The notes below the pieces were generated by a model, which saw nothing but the letters and a program-made list of their open reading frames with translations, was not told the origin of the DNA and did no database searches. 64,000 nucleotides of DNA from Verrucomicrobiota bacterium (GTDB lineage Bacteria > Verrucomicrobiota > Verrucomicrobiia > Chthoniobacterales > JAFAMB01). The position numbers were made by a program, and so were the translations under genes. The stretch is from NCBI GenBank assembly GCA_019239825.1, contig JAFAZK010000030.1, positions 1-64,000 of the forward strand, in the 5' to 3' direction. Positions 47,463 through 57,479 of this stretch are shown in pieces. Within the stretch, counting starts at the first letter, position 1; every line of letters starts with the position of its first letter.

Positions 47463-48740
47463 ATGACTCAAGAGACTAGCGAATCTTTGTTCTCGGAAGC
47501 GCGCCGGTATATCCCGGGCGGCGTTAATTCTCCGGTCCGAGCATTTCGGAACGTTGGCGGTGAACCGTTCTTTGTCACCAAGGCCAAAGGTTCACACCTG
47601 TGGGATGTGGATGGTCGCGAATACATTGACTTTGTTGGGACCTGGGGACCCGCGATTCTCGGGCACGCGCCGGAGATTGTGGTGGAAGCGGTCCAGAAGG
47701 CTGCAGCTAACGGGCTCAGTTTTGGCATTCCGAATCCATTCGAAGTCGAGATGGCCAAGCTCATCTGTAGCTGGGTGCCATCGGTTGAGAAAGTGCGCTT
47801 GGTTAATAGTGGCACCGAAGCAACCATGTCGTGTATCCGCCTGGCTCGTGGACACACCAGCCGAGATTTGATCGTAAAATTTGAGGGATGCTATCACGGC
47901 CATGTCGATTCGCTTTTGGTAAAAGCCGGCAGCGGAGCTTTGACGCACGGCTCACCGGACAGCGCCGGCGTCCCTGCGGAATTAGCGGCGCTGACTATCA
48001 CGCTGCCATTCAATGACCCGGAAAAACTCGCTGCCGTCTTTGCGGCCCAAGGCGATAGAATTGCTGCAGTCATCGTCGAACCAATACCTGCTAACGCTGG
48101 CATTTATTTACCGCTTCCCGGTTTTCTGGAACAGCTACGCCAACTCTGTTGCTCCCACGGTACGCTCTTGATCTTTGACGAAGTCATGACGGGGTTTCGG
48201 TTGGCAAAAGGCGGTTACCAGGAACTGGCTGGAATTCGCCCCGACTTGACTGCACTCGGCAAGGTAATCGGAGGTGGACTTCCGGTCGGTGCCTTTGGCG
48301 GGCGCGCCGAGATCATGGACAAGTTGTCCCCGGATGGACCCGTATATCAGGCCGGCACATTGTCGGGTAACCCGTTGGCCATGGCCGCGGGTCTAGCCCA
48401 ACTTCGGGAGCTCGAACGCACCAACGGTTTCGACCAGCTAGAGAAATTGGGGAGTGAAATGGAAGCTGCCGTCAAACAAACCTTAACTGAGACTGGAAGA
48501 AATTACGCATTTCATCGCATTGGTTCCATGTTCTGTCTCTACTTCTGCGAGCCCCCGATTCACAATCTGGCCGATGCGCGGCGTTCCGACCTGGCGGCGT
48601 TTAGGTCCTTCTTTCATCACTGTCTAAGTTCCGGCGTCTATTTTGCCCCGTCTCAGTTCGAGGCCGGATTCCTTTGTCTGGCTCACACCAGTTCAGATCT
48701 GGAGAGGACGGTCGAGGTGGTACGAGCTGGGCTCAAGTGA
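47463..48740 (+). CDS. hemL: Glutamate-1-semialdehyde 2,1-aminomutase
   Basis: SEARRYIPGGVNSPVRAFRNVGGEPFFV ... IFDEVMTGFRLAKGG ... LTALGKVIGGGLPVGAFGG. Confidence 0.97.
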   Translation: MTQETSESLFSEARRYIPGGVNSPVRAFRNVGGEPFFVTKAKGSHLWDVDGREYIDFVGTWGPAILGHAPEIVVEAVQKAAANGLSFGIPNPFEVEMAKLICSWVPSVEKVRLVNSGTEATMSCIRLARGHTSRDLIVKFEGCYHGHVDSLLVKAGSGALTHGSPDSAGVPAELAALTITLPFNDPEKLAAVFAAQGDRIAAVIVEPIPANAGIYLPLPGFLEQLRQLCCSHGTLLIFDEVMTGFRLAKGGYQELAGIRPDLTALGKVIGGGLPVGAFGGRAEIMDKLSPDGPVYQAGTLSGNPLAMAAGLAQLRELERTNGFDQLEKLGSEMEAAVKQTLTETGRNYAFHRIGSMFCLYFCEPPIHNLADARRSDLAAFRSFFHHCLSSGVYFAPSQFEAGFLCLAHTSSDLERTVEVVRAGLK

Positions 48741-48767
48741 GGAGCTAGGAGCTAGAATCTAAGAGAC

Positions 48768-49055
48768 TTTGGTAGGGCGAGGCTCCCGAATGGCCCAAGG
48801 CTTTTAGCGAAGCTGCTGGCGTTGATGAATCCGAAATCGCGCTAGGCCAAAAAGGCGTGCCGAGCCGCGGGTCTGCCGTGTCGCAATGATCTTGGTTTCT
48901 TAAAAGTGATGCTGCATTGCCAATCACCGCGCCTCACCATGTACACGATATGCCGCGGCTCGGCGAGCGCATTGGCGTAGCAAAATTCCGGGTTTTAAGC
49001 TTGCCGGCGGCTTCGTCAAAATTAAAGCGCCATTCGGGAGCCTCGCCCTACCAAG
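48768..49055. repeat. MITE-like TIR element, family 2 copy B
   Basis: tttggtagggcgaggctcccgaatgg / ccattcgggagcctcgccctaccaag (25/26); inner gccgagccgcgg / ccgcggctcggc. Confidence 0.95.
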
Positions 49056-49056
49056 G

Positions 49057-50724
49057 TTGACGGCATCACGCCCCTCTCCATGTTGCCGCATTACCAGTCC
49101 ACGCCCTTCTTTTCATAAGCTCGACTTTGCCGCCCTGCTTCTGGTGCTAGCAGCGGTCCTCTGGGGGATCAAACAACGCGGCGGTTTGCCGGCTGTCCCG
49201 CTCCTCACACCGGATTCTTGGGGTTACCTGCATCCGGCGCTCTCTTGGCTAGGCGGCGCTGGGTTTCAGCAAACCGACGGACGGGCTTGGTTTTATCCGG
49301 CTATTGTCGCCCTAATATTGAAGGGCGGCGGCGATTTCTCGTGGATTGTTCGGGTCCAACAAATCCTGGGTTTGGCCAGCGCGCCGCTTCTCTGGTTCGG
49401 TCTACGGATCTGGTTATCGCTCTTCCCAAAGAGAACGCCGCTATGCCACGGCGTCGCTGTTTTCCTGGGAGCACTAACCGCCGCGATTTATTTATTGAAC
49501 ACCACACAGGTCCGCTTCGAAATGACTATCCAACCGGAAGGTGCGTTGGCGTTCTTCGTTCTGACCTATCTCTTTCTTGCGCTTGCTTACATCAGGATGC
49601 GTTGGGTTTCCCACAAGGACTGGCCCGCGATCGTTTTCGGCGCCGCCACCGTGCTCAGTTCCTATTGCGTTCTGCTTTTGAAACCAAGTTGGGGATTCGC
49701 GCTGGTCCCTAGTTTCCTTTTGCTTGTCGCGGGGATTTTTGGCGCTGGCTCGCGGTTGTTGCGCTGGATACCCGCCTTCGCCGCGGTCGTGATGACGGGT
49801 GCTCTCTTCACTTGTCCACATCTGCTCGGCTTTCGGCCGGACGCGGGTTCACGGACCTTCCTGCCTTTCACCCTGGTCTCGATACACGCCGCCCAGATTC
49901 TCCAAAACGCTGAAAAGCAACATTTGATCACTGAGGCCGATACGCCTTCGCCTGACCAGGAAGACCGGTTCTATCAAGAATTGAAGCAAGCCTGGATCGA
50001 GGCTCGGAAAGTCCCGCTTGGCTGTCCGACGCTCGGTTTTGCTCCTGACTACATCATGTATACGAAGGATTTTTTCAGAGGATTCGCCGCCGAGCAAAAG
50101 CTGACCGACTCCGAGTTGATCAGCCTTTGTTACACAACCTATTTCAAGACTTGGCTGGGTTCACCTGGAGCGATGCTGGCCAAGCTCGGCAAAGAAATGG
50201 GCGTCTTTCTATCTGCACCGAGCCGCGACTTCGCGGCGCATTCCGTGAGCAGAAAGCGAGCGTTGGATATTTCCGCCCGCTTCAGTCCTGCGCCCCAGGA
50301 GTTGCTGACGGCGGCTGAAGCAAAAGACTATCTACGCAATCAACCCATCTATCTGGCCTACCTCGCCAACCTGGCGAAAGTGTATCAAGAAGGTTGGAAG
50401 ATCGATTGTGTTAATTGGTTGCGTTACGTCGCGATTGTCCTGGCCAAACTCGCCTCGATCATCCAGGTCGCATTTTTTGTCTCTCTCATTCCGATTTTCT
50501 TCACCGGAAGGCTCTCTGATCTCCGTTTGCCGGCACTAGCGGCAATCATGGTCAGCACGGCAGTCTATGGAAACATGTTGACCGTTGGGGTTGTCCACAC
50601 CCTCGACCTGGACCGATATCGCACCGGCTATATGCCGGCGCTCCTCCTCACTCTGGTGATGATGACGACGGTTCTCTTCGCAGCCGCGGAGCGATGGAGG
50701 CGCATCTCGCGAGACCTAACATAG
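49057..50724 (+). CDS. Multi-pass membrane protein, glycosyltransferase-like hypothetical
   Basis: 555-aa ORF, many TM segments, extracytoplasmic TPDSWGYLHPAL motif region; TTG start abuts the repeat. Confidence 0.65.
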   Translation: MTASRPSPCCRITSPRPSFHKLDFAALLLVLAAVLWGIKQRGGLPAVPLLTPDSWGYLHPALSWLGGAGFQQTDGRAWFYPAIVALILKGGGDFSWIVRVQQILGLASAPLLWFGLRIWLSLFPKRTPLCHGVAVFLGALTAAIYLLNTTQVRFEMTIQPEGALAFFVLTYLFLALAYIRMRWVSHKDWPAIVFGAATVLSSYCVLLLKPSWGFALVPSFLLLVAGIFGAGSRLLRWIPAFAAVVMTGALFTCPHLLGFRPDAGSRTFLPFTLVSIHAAQILQNAEKQHLITEADTPSPDQEDRFYQELKQAWIEARKVPLGCPTLGFAPDYIMYTKDFFRGFAAEQKLTDSELISLCYTTYFKTWLGSPGAMLAKLGKEMGVFLSAPSRDFAAHSVSRKRALDISARFSPAPQELLTAAEAKDYLRNQPIYLAYLANLAKVYQEGWKIDCVNWLRYVAIVLAKLASIIQVAFFVSLIPIFFTGRLSDLRLPALAAIMVSTAVYGNMLTVGVVHTLDLDRYRTGYMPALLLTLVMMTTVLFAAAERWRRISRDLT

Positions 50725-50775
50725 CGAAGCTCAAAGGAGTGATGGGGGAAACAATGGAGTATTGGGATGATGTCG

Positions 50776-52116
50776 CTATTCGACATTGGCGGCGGTTTCG
50801 AGAGCGATCGCTGCGCACGTGAGTGTAGGATTGACCGCGATCGGAAAAGGAATCAAAGAGGCTCCGGCGAGAAAGAGATTGTGAAAGCCGTGCACCCTGC
50901 CTTTGGTATCGGCTACCGACGATGAAGGATCCTCTCCCATACGACATGTGCCCATCGGGTGTGACATGCCCGGCGGTACGAAGAAGGGAGCACATTGGTC
51001 GCGGAAGTGACCGAGTAGTTTTACCAGTTCATGCTGGTCCTCAACCATTCTTCTCAGCAGATCCTCATCGTTCTTCGTCAGCGTTACCTCGAATCGTGGT
51101 TCTGATGAATCGAGGATCATGCGGTTTTCTCGCCGCACTTCGACCGGCGCAAAGAACTGAAGCTCGATCATTCGGTTTTCATGGACCCCTTCCGGAGACC
51201 GGATCGGAAAGAAATCGCGTAAAATCATTGCATGCCAAGGATGTGAGGCGGATGGGGGCAAATAGAGTCTAGGAGGTGGATCGGCAATCTGCTCTGGGGC
51301 GCTAAGCTCTTGGTCGAGCACAATCTGCGACATCGAAAGCGGGTGGAAATGGAGGTACTGCCCGAGTGCGGGAGGTCGAATACCTGAGTTGTAGAGCAAC
51401 TTAGGTGTAGCAAATACCCCTCCAGCGATCACATAGTTGTTAGCGTGATACTTCCGCTGAGTGCCATTGGCGTCTTCCGCAACCAGCCCCTGAATGCGGG
51501 ACCCTGAATGTTCGAACCGGACAACCCTGGTCCTCTCTTGTACCGTCACTTTCGATGCGCACGCTTTCGAATCGAGGATGTCTCTGGTCGCAGTAAAACT
51601 CAGGGTGCCATCCTGAAGGCGCTCTGCCGCCAGCGGTAGCTTTGTCACCTGGCGCTGAGGTATGTGCTTCTTGAGCCAGGACTCAACGCGCGCCTGTCTG
51701 ATTGAATGATCGAATAGGCTGGAATGAACGCGCAGAAGCTTCTCCGCTTCAAGCAGGCGCAGCTCCCAGTCCCGCTGGTCGAGGAAATCGAGTTGCTCCA
51801 GATAAGCTGTTGGCCGGGGACAATTATTCGTCCAAATCAGACTCTGACCGCCTACTGCTTCGCTCTGGTTGGCGCCGGGTAATCCAGAGGGAGGTACCTT
51901 GTCATTGAAAAACTGACACCAGCGCCCGATTTCTTCAAAGAATCGGTCCGGATGTTGTTGATACAAGAGCTGGTTCCGCAGATGCGTCCCCGGGGGCGCC
52001 GATATAGCGCCGCCACTCTCCAAGATCAGGACACTTTTTTGGCGCGTCGCCAGTGCTCGCGCAAGAACCGCCCCTATGGGCCCGCTCCCAACTATAATGG
52101 CATCCGTTTCAGACAT
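50776..52116 (-). CDS. GMC-type oxidoreductase
   Basis: DAIIVGSGPIGAVLARALATRQKSVLILESGG ... GMSHPMGTCRMGEDPSSSVADTKGRVHGFHNLFLAGASLIPFPIAVNPTLT. Confidence 0.92.
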   Translation of the reverse strand: MSETDAIIVGSGPIGAVLARALATRQKSVLILESGGAISAPPGTHLRNQLLYQQHPDRFFEEIGRWCQFFNDKVPPSGLPGANQSEAVGGQSLIWTNNCPRPTAYLEQLDFLDQRDWELRLLEAEKLLRVHSSLFDHSIRQARVESWLKKHIPQRQVTKLPLAAERLQDGTLSFTATRDILDSKACASKVTVQERTRVVRFEHSGSRIQGLVAEDANGTQRKYHANNYVIAGGVFATPKLLYNSGIRPPALGQYLHFHPLSMSQIVLDQELSAPEQIADPPPRLYLPPSASHPWHAMILRDFFPIRSPEGVHENRMIELQFFAPVEVRRENRMILDSSEPRFEVTLTKNDEDLLRRMVEDQHELVKLLGHFRDQCAPFFVPPGMSHPMGTCRMGEDPSSSVADTKGRVHGFHNLFLAGASLIPFPIAVNPTLTCAAIALETAANVE

Positions 52117-52289
52117 ACGATCAGGCAGGTCCTAGCATCCGCCAGCCGTATTCAGCTCGTCGGTTCTTGTCTGAACTGCCGCAAGAGCTATCCGAGCAGT
52201 GGCCCGGATCTGAGCCCGGAATTAGACCAAACAGAAACCTTGGCGAAGGCGGATTCCATTCGAACTACTTCGGAACACGCATCCCGTCC

Positions 52290-52658
52290 CTAAAATCTCT
52301 CCACGACGACTTCCCGGTCCCCGCGATGACTGTGGACTATCGCGTTAATCGAAGTCGTCCGGTAACGGGCCGGTATATCGTTCCGCAGGAACGTAAACTC
52401 GAGACGGCCGCCGCAGAAAAGTCTCCCAGGCTTAAAGGTTGTGGAAAAGGCGAAACCACACCCTGAGATCCGGACCCGCCCAGTGGGACGATCCGGACGA
52501 GAGCATCGGAGTTGGGCCTCTGCTCCCTCCACAATCTCGAACACATAATCGGTATGGTCGGTCACCACCCGGAGTGTATCCCCGGGCCGAACCAAACCGA
52601 GGTCAAACTCGGCTCGTCCGCTGTGCCGCGCTACGAACGTTTCCCAATCTGCAATCAT
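52290..52658 (-). CDS. Hypothetical protein
   Basis: 122-aa ORF upstream of the GMC gene, same strand. Confidence 0.5.
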   Translation of the reverse strand: MIADWETFVARHSGRAEFDLGLVRPGDTLRVVTDHTDYVFEIVEGAEAQLRCSRPDRPTGRVRISGCGFAFSTTFKPGRLFCGGRLEFTFLRNDIPARYRTTSINAIVHSHRGDREVVVERF

Positions 52659-52813
52659 GCTTCGGAGGCCCGATTATATATTCCACCAACGAATTGCAAC
52701 AAGGAGGAAGCCGTAAACCTTCACCGTCACTTCACACTTTTATGGTTCTTTGGTGAATCTATAAACTACTAAATCCCACATTTTAGATAGGGATACAGGC
52801 CGACACCAGGATT

Positions 52814-54142
52814 TTATTCGAAACGAAGCGCCTTGACCGGATCGAGCCGGGCTGCAAAAAACGCCGGGATCAGAGCAGCCACCGTACAAATGACGAAGCC
52901 GCTAATGCAGATGACGGCGACATCATGAGGAACAATCTCTGCCGGGATTTCCGAGAATTGGTAGACGGAAGCGGGGAACAGCTGGATGTGGAAAGCGGAC
53001 GCCAGAAAATCGCGCACCTGGTTGCGGTATTGCACCAGAAATATTCCGGTGCCGAGCCCAATTAAGGTGCCAAAGAATCCGACTAGGGTGCCTTGGGCGA
53101 GGAACGCCCATAGCATTTGACCCATGGTGGCTCCGAGCGCTTTCATCACACCGATCTCCCGGGTCTTTTGAACCGTGGTCGTGATGAGCGTACTCATGAT
53201 GCCGAACGCGGCGACGATGACGACAAACGTGAGAATGAAGAACATCGTGGTCCGTTCGACGCGCAGGGCATCCAGATATTCGCGGTTTTGTTCTATCCAG
53301 GAAACCGCATGCAACGGTGGATTAAGCGGTTCGAGCTCGCGATTTAATTGAGCGGTGATTCCGTCGACGTTGTAAGGGTCAGAGGTCTTTACCAGGACAT
53401 TATGAACGGCGTCTTCCAGACCATATAACTCCTGACCAACATTAAGCGGGGCGATGACGTAGCTCGAGTCATACACGTAACGTCCGGTGCTATAGATCCC
53501 GGTTACCTCTAATTCGGTCGGCACGATCAGATCGATCGCTTTTTGAATTGATTCCTTGTTGTCCGGATGATCTTGGGCCTGCTTGAGGAGGTCGATGATG
53601 TGGTTCGGGTTACCGCCCGAGTAGAGCGTTAGCTTGTCTCCGACTTCAAGCCCGAGACTGCCGGCCAACTCAGATCCGAGTACACACTTGTCGCCGTTTA
53701 AATCGAACTTCCCTGCAATAATGGCAGATTTCAGGCCGATCACTTGATCGCTGCCCAGTGACGGATCAAGCCCGCGGACGACCACGGTCATACGGGTGGC
53801 AGGTGCTCCGGGTGGTTTGAACTCAACGATTACCGGTTCCTGAGTGGTCGGGGTTACGCCGATAACCCCCGGCACTTTCTCGGCCACTTTCATGGCATCT
53901 CGCCAATTAATAAGAAACGAATTCGGCCCGGGACTGATGGTGATATGGGCTTCAAAGCCGATCACCTTGCGTTCCAGCTCGCGCTCAAACCCGGTCATGA
54001 CGGAAATCACGATGATCAGAACGCTGATGCCAAGCACAACGCCGATGATCGATATCAGAGTGATGACCGAAAGAAAGGTCCGCTTCGGTCTAAGATATCG
54101 CAGCGCGATAAAATAACTGAATGGAAGGAGCGGCTTTTTCAC
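52814..54142 (-). CDS. LolC/LolE-type lipoprotein-releasing ABC permease
   Basis: FIALRYLRPKRTFLSVITLISIIGVVLGISVLIIVISVMTGFERELERKVIGFEAHI ... FxARLDPVKALRFE. Confidence 0.93.
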   Translation of the reverse strand: MKKPLLPFSYFIALRYLRPKRTFLSVITLISIIGVVLGISVLIIVISVMTGFERELERKVIGFEAHITISPGPNSFLINWRDAMKVAEKVPGVIGVTPTTQEPVIVEFKPPGAPATRMTVVVRGLDPSLGSDQVIGLKSAIIAGKFDLNGDKCVLGSELAGSLGLEVGDKLTLYSGGNPNHIIDLLKQAQDHPDNKESIQKAIDLIVPTELEVTGIYSTGRYVYDSSYVIAPLNVGQELYGLEDAVHNVLVKTSDPYNVDGITAQLNRELEPLNPPLHAVSWIEQNREYLDALRVERTTMFFILTFVVIVAAFGIMSTLITTTVQKTREIGVMKALGATMGQMLWAFLAQGTLVGFFGTLIGLGTGIFLVQYRNQVRDFLASAFHIQLFPASVYQFSEIPAEIVPHDVAVICISGFVICTVAALIPAFFAARLDPVKALRFE

Positions 54143-54248
54143 AATAGTTGGAACAACGTGGAGCGGCCTCGCTTACAAAGCGCGCTCCAAAGATCGGCGA
54201 GCGAAGTCGGGAGAACGAAGCACCTCGTGAGAGCAAGAGATCCAGCCA

Positions 54249-55601
54249 TCATCGGTTCAGCAACCTGGCAAATAAACGGAGCCGAGCGTAGATAACGGCA
54301 TCGCGCACGGCGAGAGACAACGGTTCGCCCTTCTTTTCTACGAGCGGATTGGCCAGAACAAAAGTTACCGCAACCAGCACGGTCAACATCAAAAAGTAAA
54401 GACTGTACCGGTTCACATGAAATGGCCCCAACTGAAACTGGGCGTGCCCGACGGAATCCAGAAAAATCCCCCAGCAAATCGGCGCTAACCCTAAGCTCAC
54501 AGAGGTAAACACGGTAAATAGAGCAAAGAAATGGTTTCTACCCATCAGAGGCATCGTGTCCATGGCAATCCGCGTGTTAGCAATCCCAAACAAGCCACCA
54601 GCGACGCCTAGGATCAGGTAAATGAGCACTACCATCACCGCCGTCGTGTTTAACAGGCCGCTCGAGATCAGGAGCCAACAGATCACGGTCCAAAAATAAC
54701 AAACCAAGGCTATCCGCAGCATCGGCTTCGTCCCGGTCCGGTCCATGAGACCAGCCACCAACGGCACGGTAATCGCCGCTCCGACGAAAGCGAACATATT
54801 GCAGCCCAGAATCATACCGTCGCTGAACCCGCCGGCGTTTTGCAAAAAGCCGACGATGAACGCCCCTAAGCCGCCGATCACCCAGTTGTAGACGACCGTA
54901 AAAATCAGCAGTTTCGTGAAAGGAGGATATTTCAGCATCGCGCCCCAGGGTACTGGTTGGCTCGAGGTCCTGACCTGATCACCAACTTCGACGTCGGGAA
55001 CCAAGCGAATAAAAAACAAGCTCAACGTCGCCGCGCAGGCGCTAAGAAAAAACAGAAAGGAGAAATGCCCCGGTTTCCCACTGCTCCATAACACGACAGA
55101 CGAAAGCGCCAGCGCCAACAGTCCACCTATTTGGACATAAGTTTGATCTTTTCGAAGGAAATGCCCTCTTCGTTCCTCCGGAATTAAGGAGGTGAGCCAG
55201 GGCAACCACGCCCCAGTCGATATTCCGCGTAAGACATTGAAGATGAACAGGCCCATTAACATCAGGCTAATTTTCGTAGAGTTGTCGAACGCGGTTACCA
55301 ATGGCAACAGGGCAAAACTAAAGACGGTCAGTGTTCGCGAAAACCAGCCCAGCAGAACGAACTGCTTATAACCGATCTTCGGGATGAAGTAAGCCGTAGG
55401 TAATTGTAGGACGGTCAACAAAGGCGCCAAGGCGGCCACTATGCCGATCGTCGTCGAACTCGCCCCGAGCGACTTGGCGTACAAGACCATCGGGGTGCCT
55501 AACGTGATCTGAAAATTCAGCTGGTTATACAGGCTGAATTGATGCGCGTAGGCAGAGTCCCTTTTGACCTCTGAGGAAACCGTTAGTGCACCTTCTCGCA
55601 T
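54249..55601 (-). CDS. MFS transporter
   Basis: 12-TM-like ORF FQITLGTPMVLYAKSLGASSTTIGIVAALAPLLTVLQ. Confidence 0.88.
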   Translation of the reverse strand: MREGALTVSSEVKRDSAYAHQFSLYNQLNFQITLGTPMVLYAKSLGASSTTIGIVAALAPLLTVLQLPTAYFIPKIGYKQFVLLGWFSRTLTVFSFALLPLVTAFDNSTKISLMLMGLFIFNVLRGISTGAWLPWLTSLIPEERRGHFLRKDQTYVQIGGLLALALSSVVLWSSGKPGHFSFLFFLSACAATLSLFFIRLVPDVEVGDQVRTSSQPVPWGAMLKYPPFTKLLIFTVVYNWVIGGLGAFIVGFLQNAGGFSDGMILGCNMFAFVGAAITVPLVAGLMDRTGTKPMLRIALVCYFWTVICWLLISSGLLNTTAVMVVLIYLILGVAGGLFGIANTRIAMDTMPLMGRNHFFALFTVFTSVSLGLAPICWGIFLDSVGHAQFQLGPFHVNRYSLYFLMLTVLVAVTFVLANPLVEKKGEPLSLAVRDAVIYARLRLFARLLNR

Positions 55602-55860
55602 ATAATGATGACATCGCCGCGAGTCAGTTGGCTGTTTTTCAAGGCGCGAGCGACGAGCATATCTAAATCCGATACGTAAGGAGCGAGCGACGCCGAAAAA
55701 CAGCCAACTGGCCGCGGCCCGGAGGGTTGCGATGAAAATGGGCCGGCGGCCGCGTTGCTCGTCGGTTGCGTATCGATCCAGATATGCGCCCTCCTCGCGC
55801 CTTGCCGGCGGCCCATTTTGATCGCAACGATGTCACCACTATATGCGAGACGGTGCACTA
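55584..55860. repeat. Cruciform-like nested inverted repeat: outer stem closing two hairpins
   Basis: Outer 55584-55616 / 55828-55860 (30/33); hairpin 1 55625-55640 / 55695-55710 (16/16); hairpin 2 55726-55750 / 55804-55828 (about 23/25). Confidence 0.95.
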
Positions 55861-55863
55861 CAC

Positions 55864-57315
55864 TCATTCTCGAGTTTTCGGTTTCAAATGCGGAAAAAGA
55901 ATGACATCCCGAATCGACTCAGCGCCCGCCAAGAGCATTATAAGACGGTCGATCCCCAAGCCAAACCCGCCAGCCGGCGGCATCCCGTGCTCCAGCGCCA
56001 GCAAAAAGTCCTCGTCAATCTTTTGAGTCTCTTCGCCGGCCTGTTCAACCAATCTCTGTCGTTGTGTGATCGGATCATTCAATTCGGAATAGCCAGGTGA
56101 GAATTCTACCCCGTTGATGATCAGCTCATAGACGTCCACCAGACTGGGATCTGCGGGGTTTTGTTTCGCCAACGGTACCAATTCGGCCGGCAGATGGGTA
56201 ACGAACAACGGATCAATCGTCTTTTCTTCGACCAATTTCTCGAAGACCTGCTGAGTGATTTCGAATTCAACCATCGCGGGCGAGATTTCAACGCCTAGCT
56301 CCTGACAACGGCTTCGTTTTTGGTCAACGGTTAGTTCGAACCACTGCGGTTCAATTTCTCGGATCAAATCATGGTAACGCGCCCGACGCCAAGGACGTTG
56401 CAGCCGGATAGTTCGCCGAATATTTCCTTCCGAATCCGTGTGATCGATGGTCAACCCGCCGGTTGTCACCTCGGCCAGACGACAGATCAGATCTTCTACA
56501 AGCTCCGCTATCAGCTCGAAGTCCGCATACGCCCAGTAAGCTTCCAGCATGGTGAACTCCGGGTTGTGCCGGCGCGAGATCCCCTCATTCCGGAAGTTTC
56601 GGTTCAACTCAAATACCTTGGGAAATCCGCCGACCAAAAGTCGTTTCAGATAGAGCTCCGGCGCGATCCGCAAGAAGAGATCAACTCCCAGCGCTTTATG
56701 ATGAGTCTGAAACGGCTGAGCCGCGGCGCCGCCGGCTACCGTCTGCATCATCGGCGTTTCCACCTCGATAAAGCCACGGTCATAAAAGAATTGCCGGATC
56801 TCACGAAGCACCCGGCTCCGGATCAAGAATGTCCGCCGCGATTCCGGATTTGCGATCAGGTCGAGATAACGTTGGCGATACCGGATCTCGACATCGGTAA
56901 CTCCATGCCATTTGTCGGGCAACGGCCGGAGCGTCTTAGATAAGAGTCGAAACGACTCGGCGCGAACAGTCGGTTCACCGGTTTTCGTCACAAATGTTTC
57001 TCCGGTAACACCTAAAAAATCCCCGATATCCACCAGCCCGAACAGCTCGGCCTGTTCAGGGGGTAGCTCTTTGAGGTTCAAATACACCTGCATGCGGCCG
57101 GTCAGATCGCTCAGGTCTACGAACTGGCTCTTACCCATGTTCCGATGAGCCGTGATCCGGCCGGCCAGTGCCACTTTTCTCCCCTCGACGAATCCTTGCC
57201 GGATCTCTTCGACGGTTCCGGAGACATCAAACCGTCCCCCAAACGGTGACCAATTCTTTTCGATCAACTGTTGCAGTTTTTGGCGACGTACCGCCAAAAG
57301 CTCGTTCTCTTCCAT
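55864..57315 (-). CDS. lysS: Lysyl-tRNA synthetase, class II
   Basis: MEENELLAVRRQKLQQL ... FIEVETPMMQTVAGGAAAQPFQTHHKALGVDLFLRIAPELYLKRLLVGGFPKVFELNRNFRNEGISRRHNPEFTMLEAYWAY. Confidence 0.97.
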   Translation of the reverse strand: MEENELLAVRRQKLQQLIEKNWSPFGGRFDVSGTVEEIRQGFVEGRKVALAGRITAHRNMGKSQFVDLSDLTGRMQVYLNLKELPPEQAELFGLVDIGDFLGVTGETFVTKTGEPTVRAESFRLLSKTLRPLPDKWHGVTDVEIRYRQRYLDLIANPESRRTFLIRSRVLREIRQFFYDRGFIEVETPMMQTVAGGAAAQPFQTHHKALGVDLFLRIAPELYLKRLLVGGFPKVFELNRNFRNEGISRRHNPEFTMLEAYWAYADFELIAELVEDLICRLAEVTTGGLTIDHTDSEGNIRRTIRLQRPWRRARYHDLIREIEPQWFELTVDQKRSRCQELGVEISPAMVEFEITQQVFEKLVEEKTIDPLFVTHLPAELVPLAKQNPADPSLVDVYELIINGVEFSPGYSELNDPITQRQRLVEQAGEETQKIDEDFLLALEHGMPPAGGFGLGIDRLIMLLAGAESIRDVILFPHLKPKTRE

Positions 57316-57359
57316 CGCGCTTGACTTAAACCGCAATTGCGAACCGGACAACTCGGATT

Positions 57360-57464
57360 GGTGATTGGTGGACGGTGCCCTAGGCGCCTGGGGTCATTGT
57401 CCCGAAGGGACAAAGCCTGACAGCACCATGCGGGACGTCCTACCGCCCAACCCCACCAATCACC
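57360..57464. repeat. Nested inverted repeat between lysS and ilvB
   Basis: ggtgattggtgg / ccaccaatcacc outer; ttgtcccgaagggacaa inner hairpin. Confidence 0.8.
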
Positions 57465-57479
57465 TCGGAAATTCGAAGG

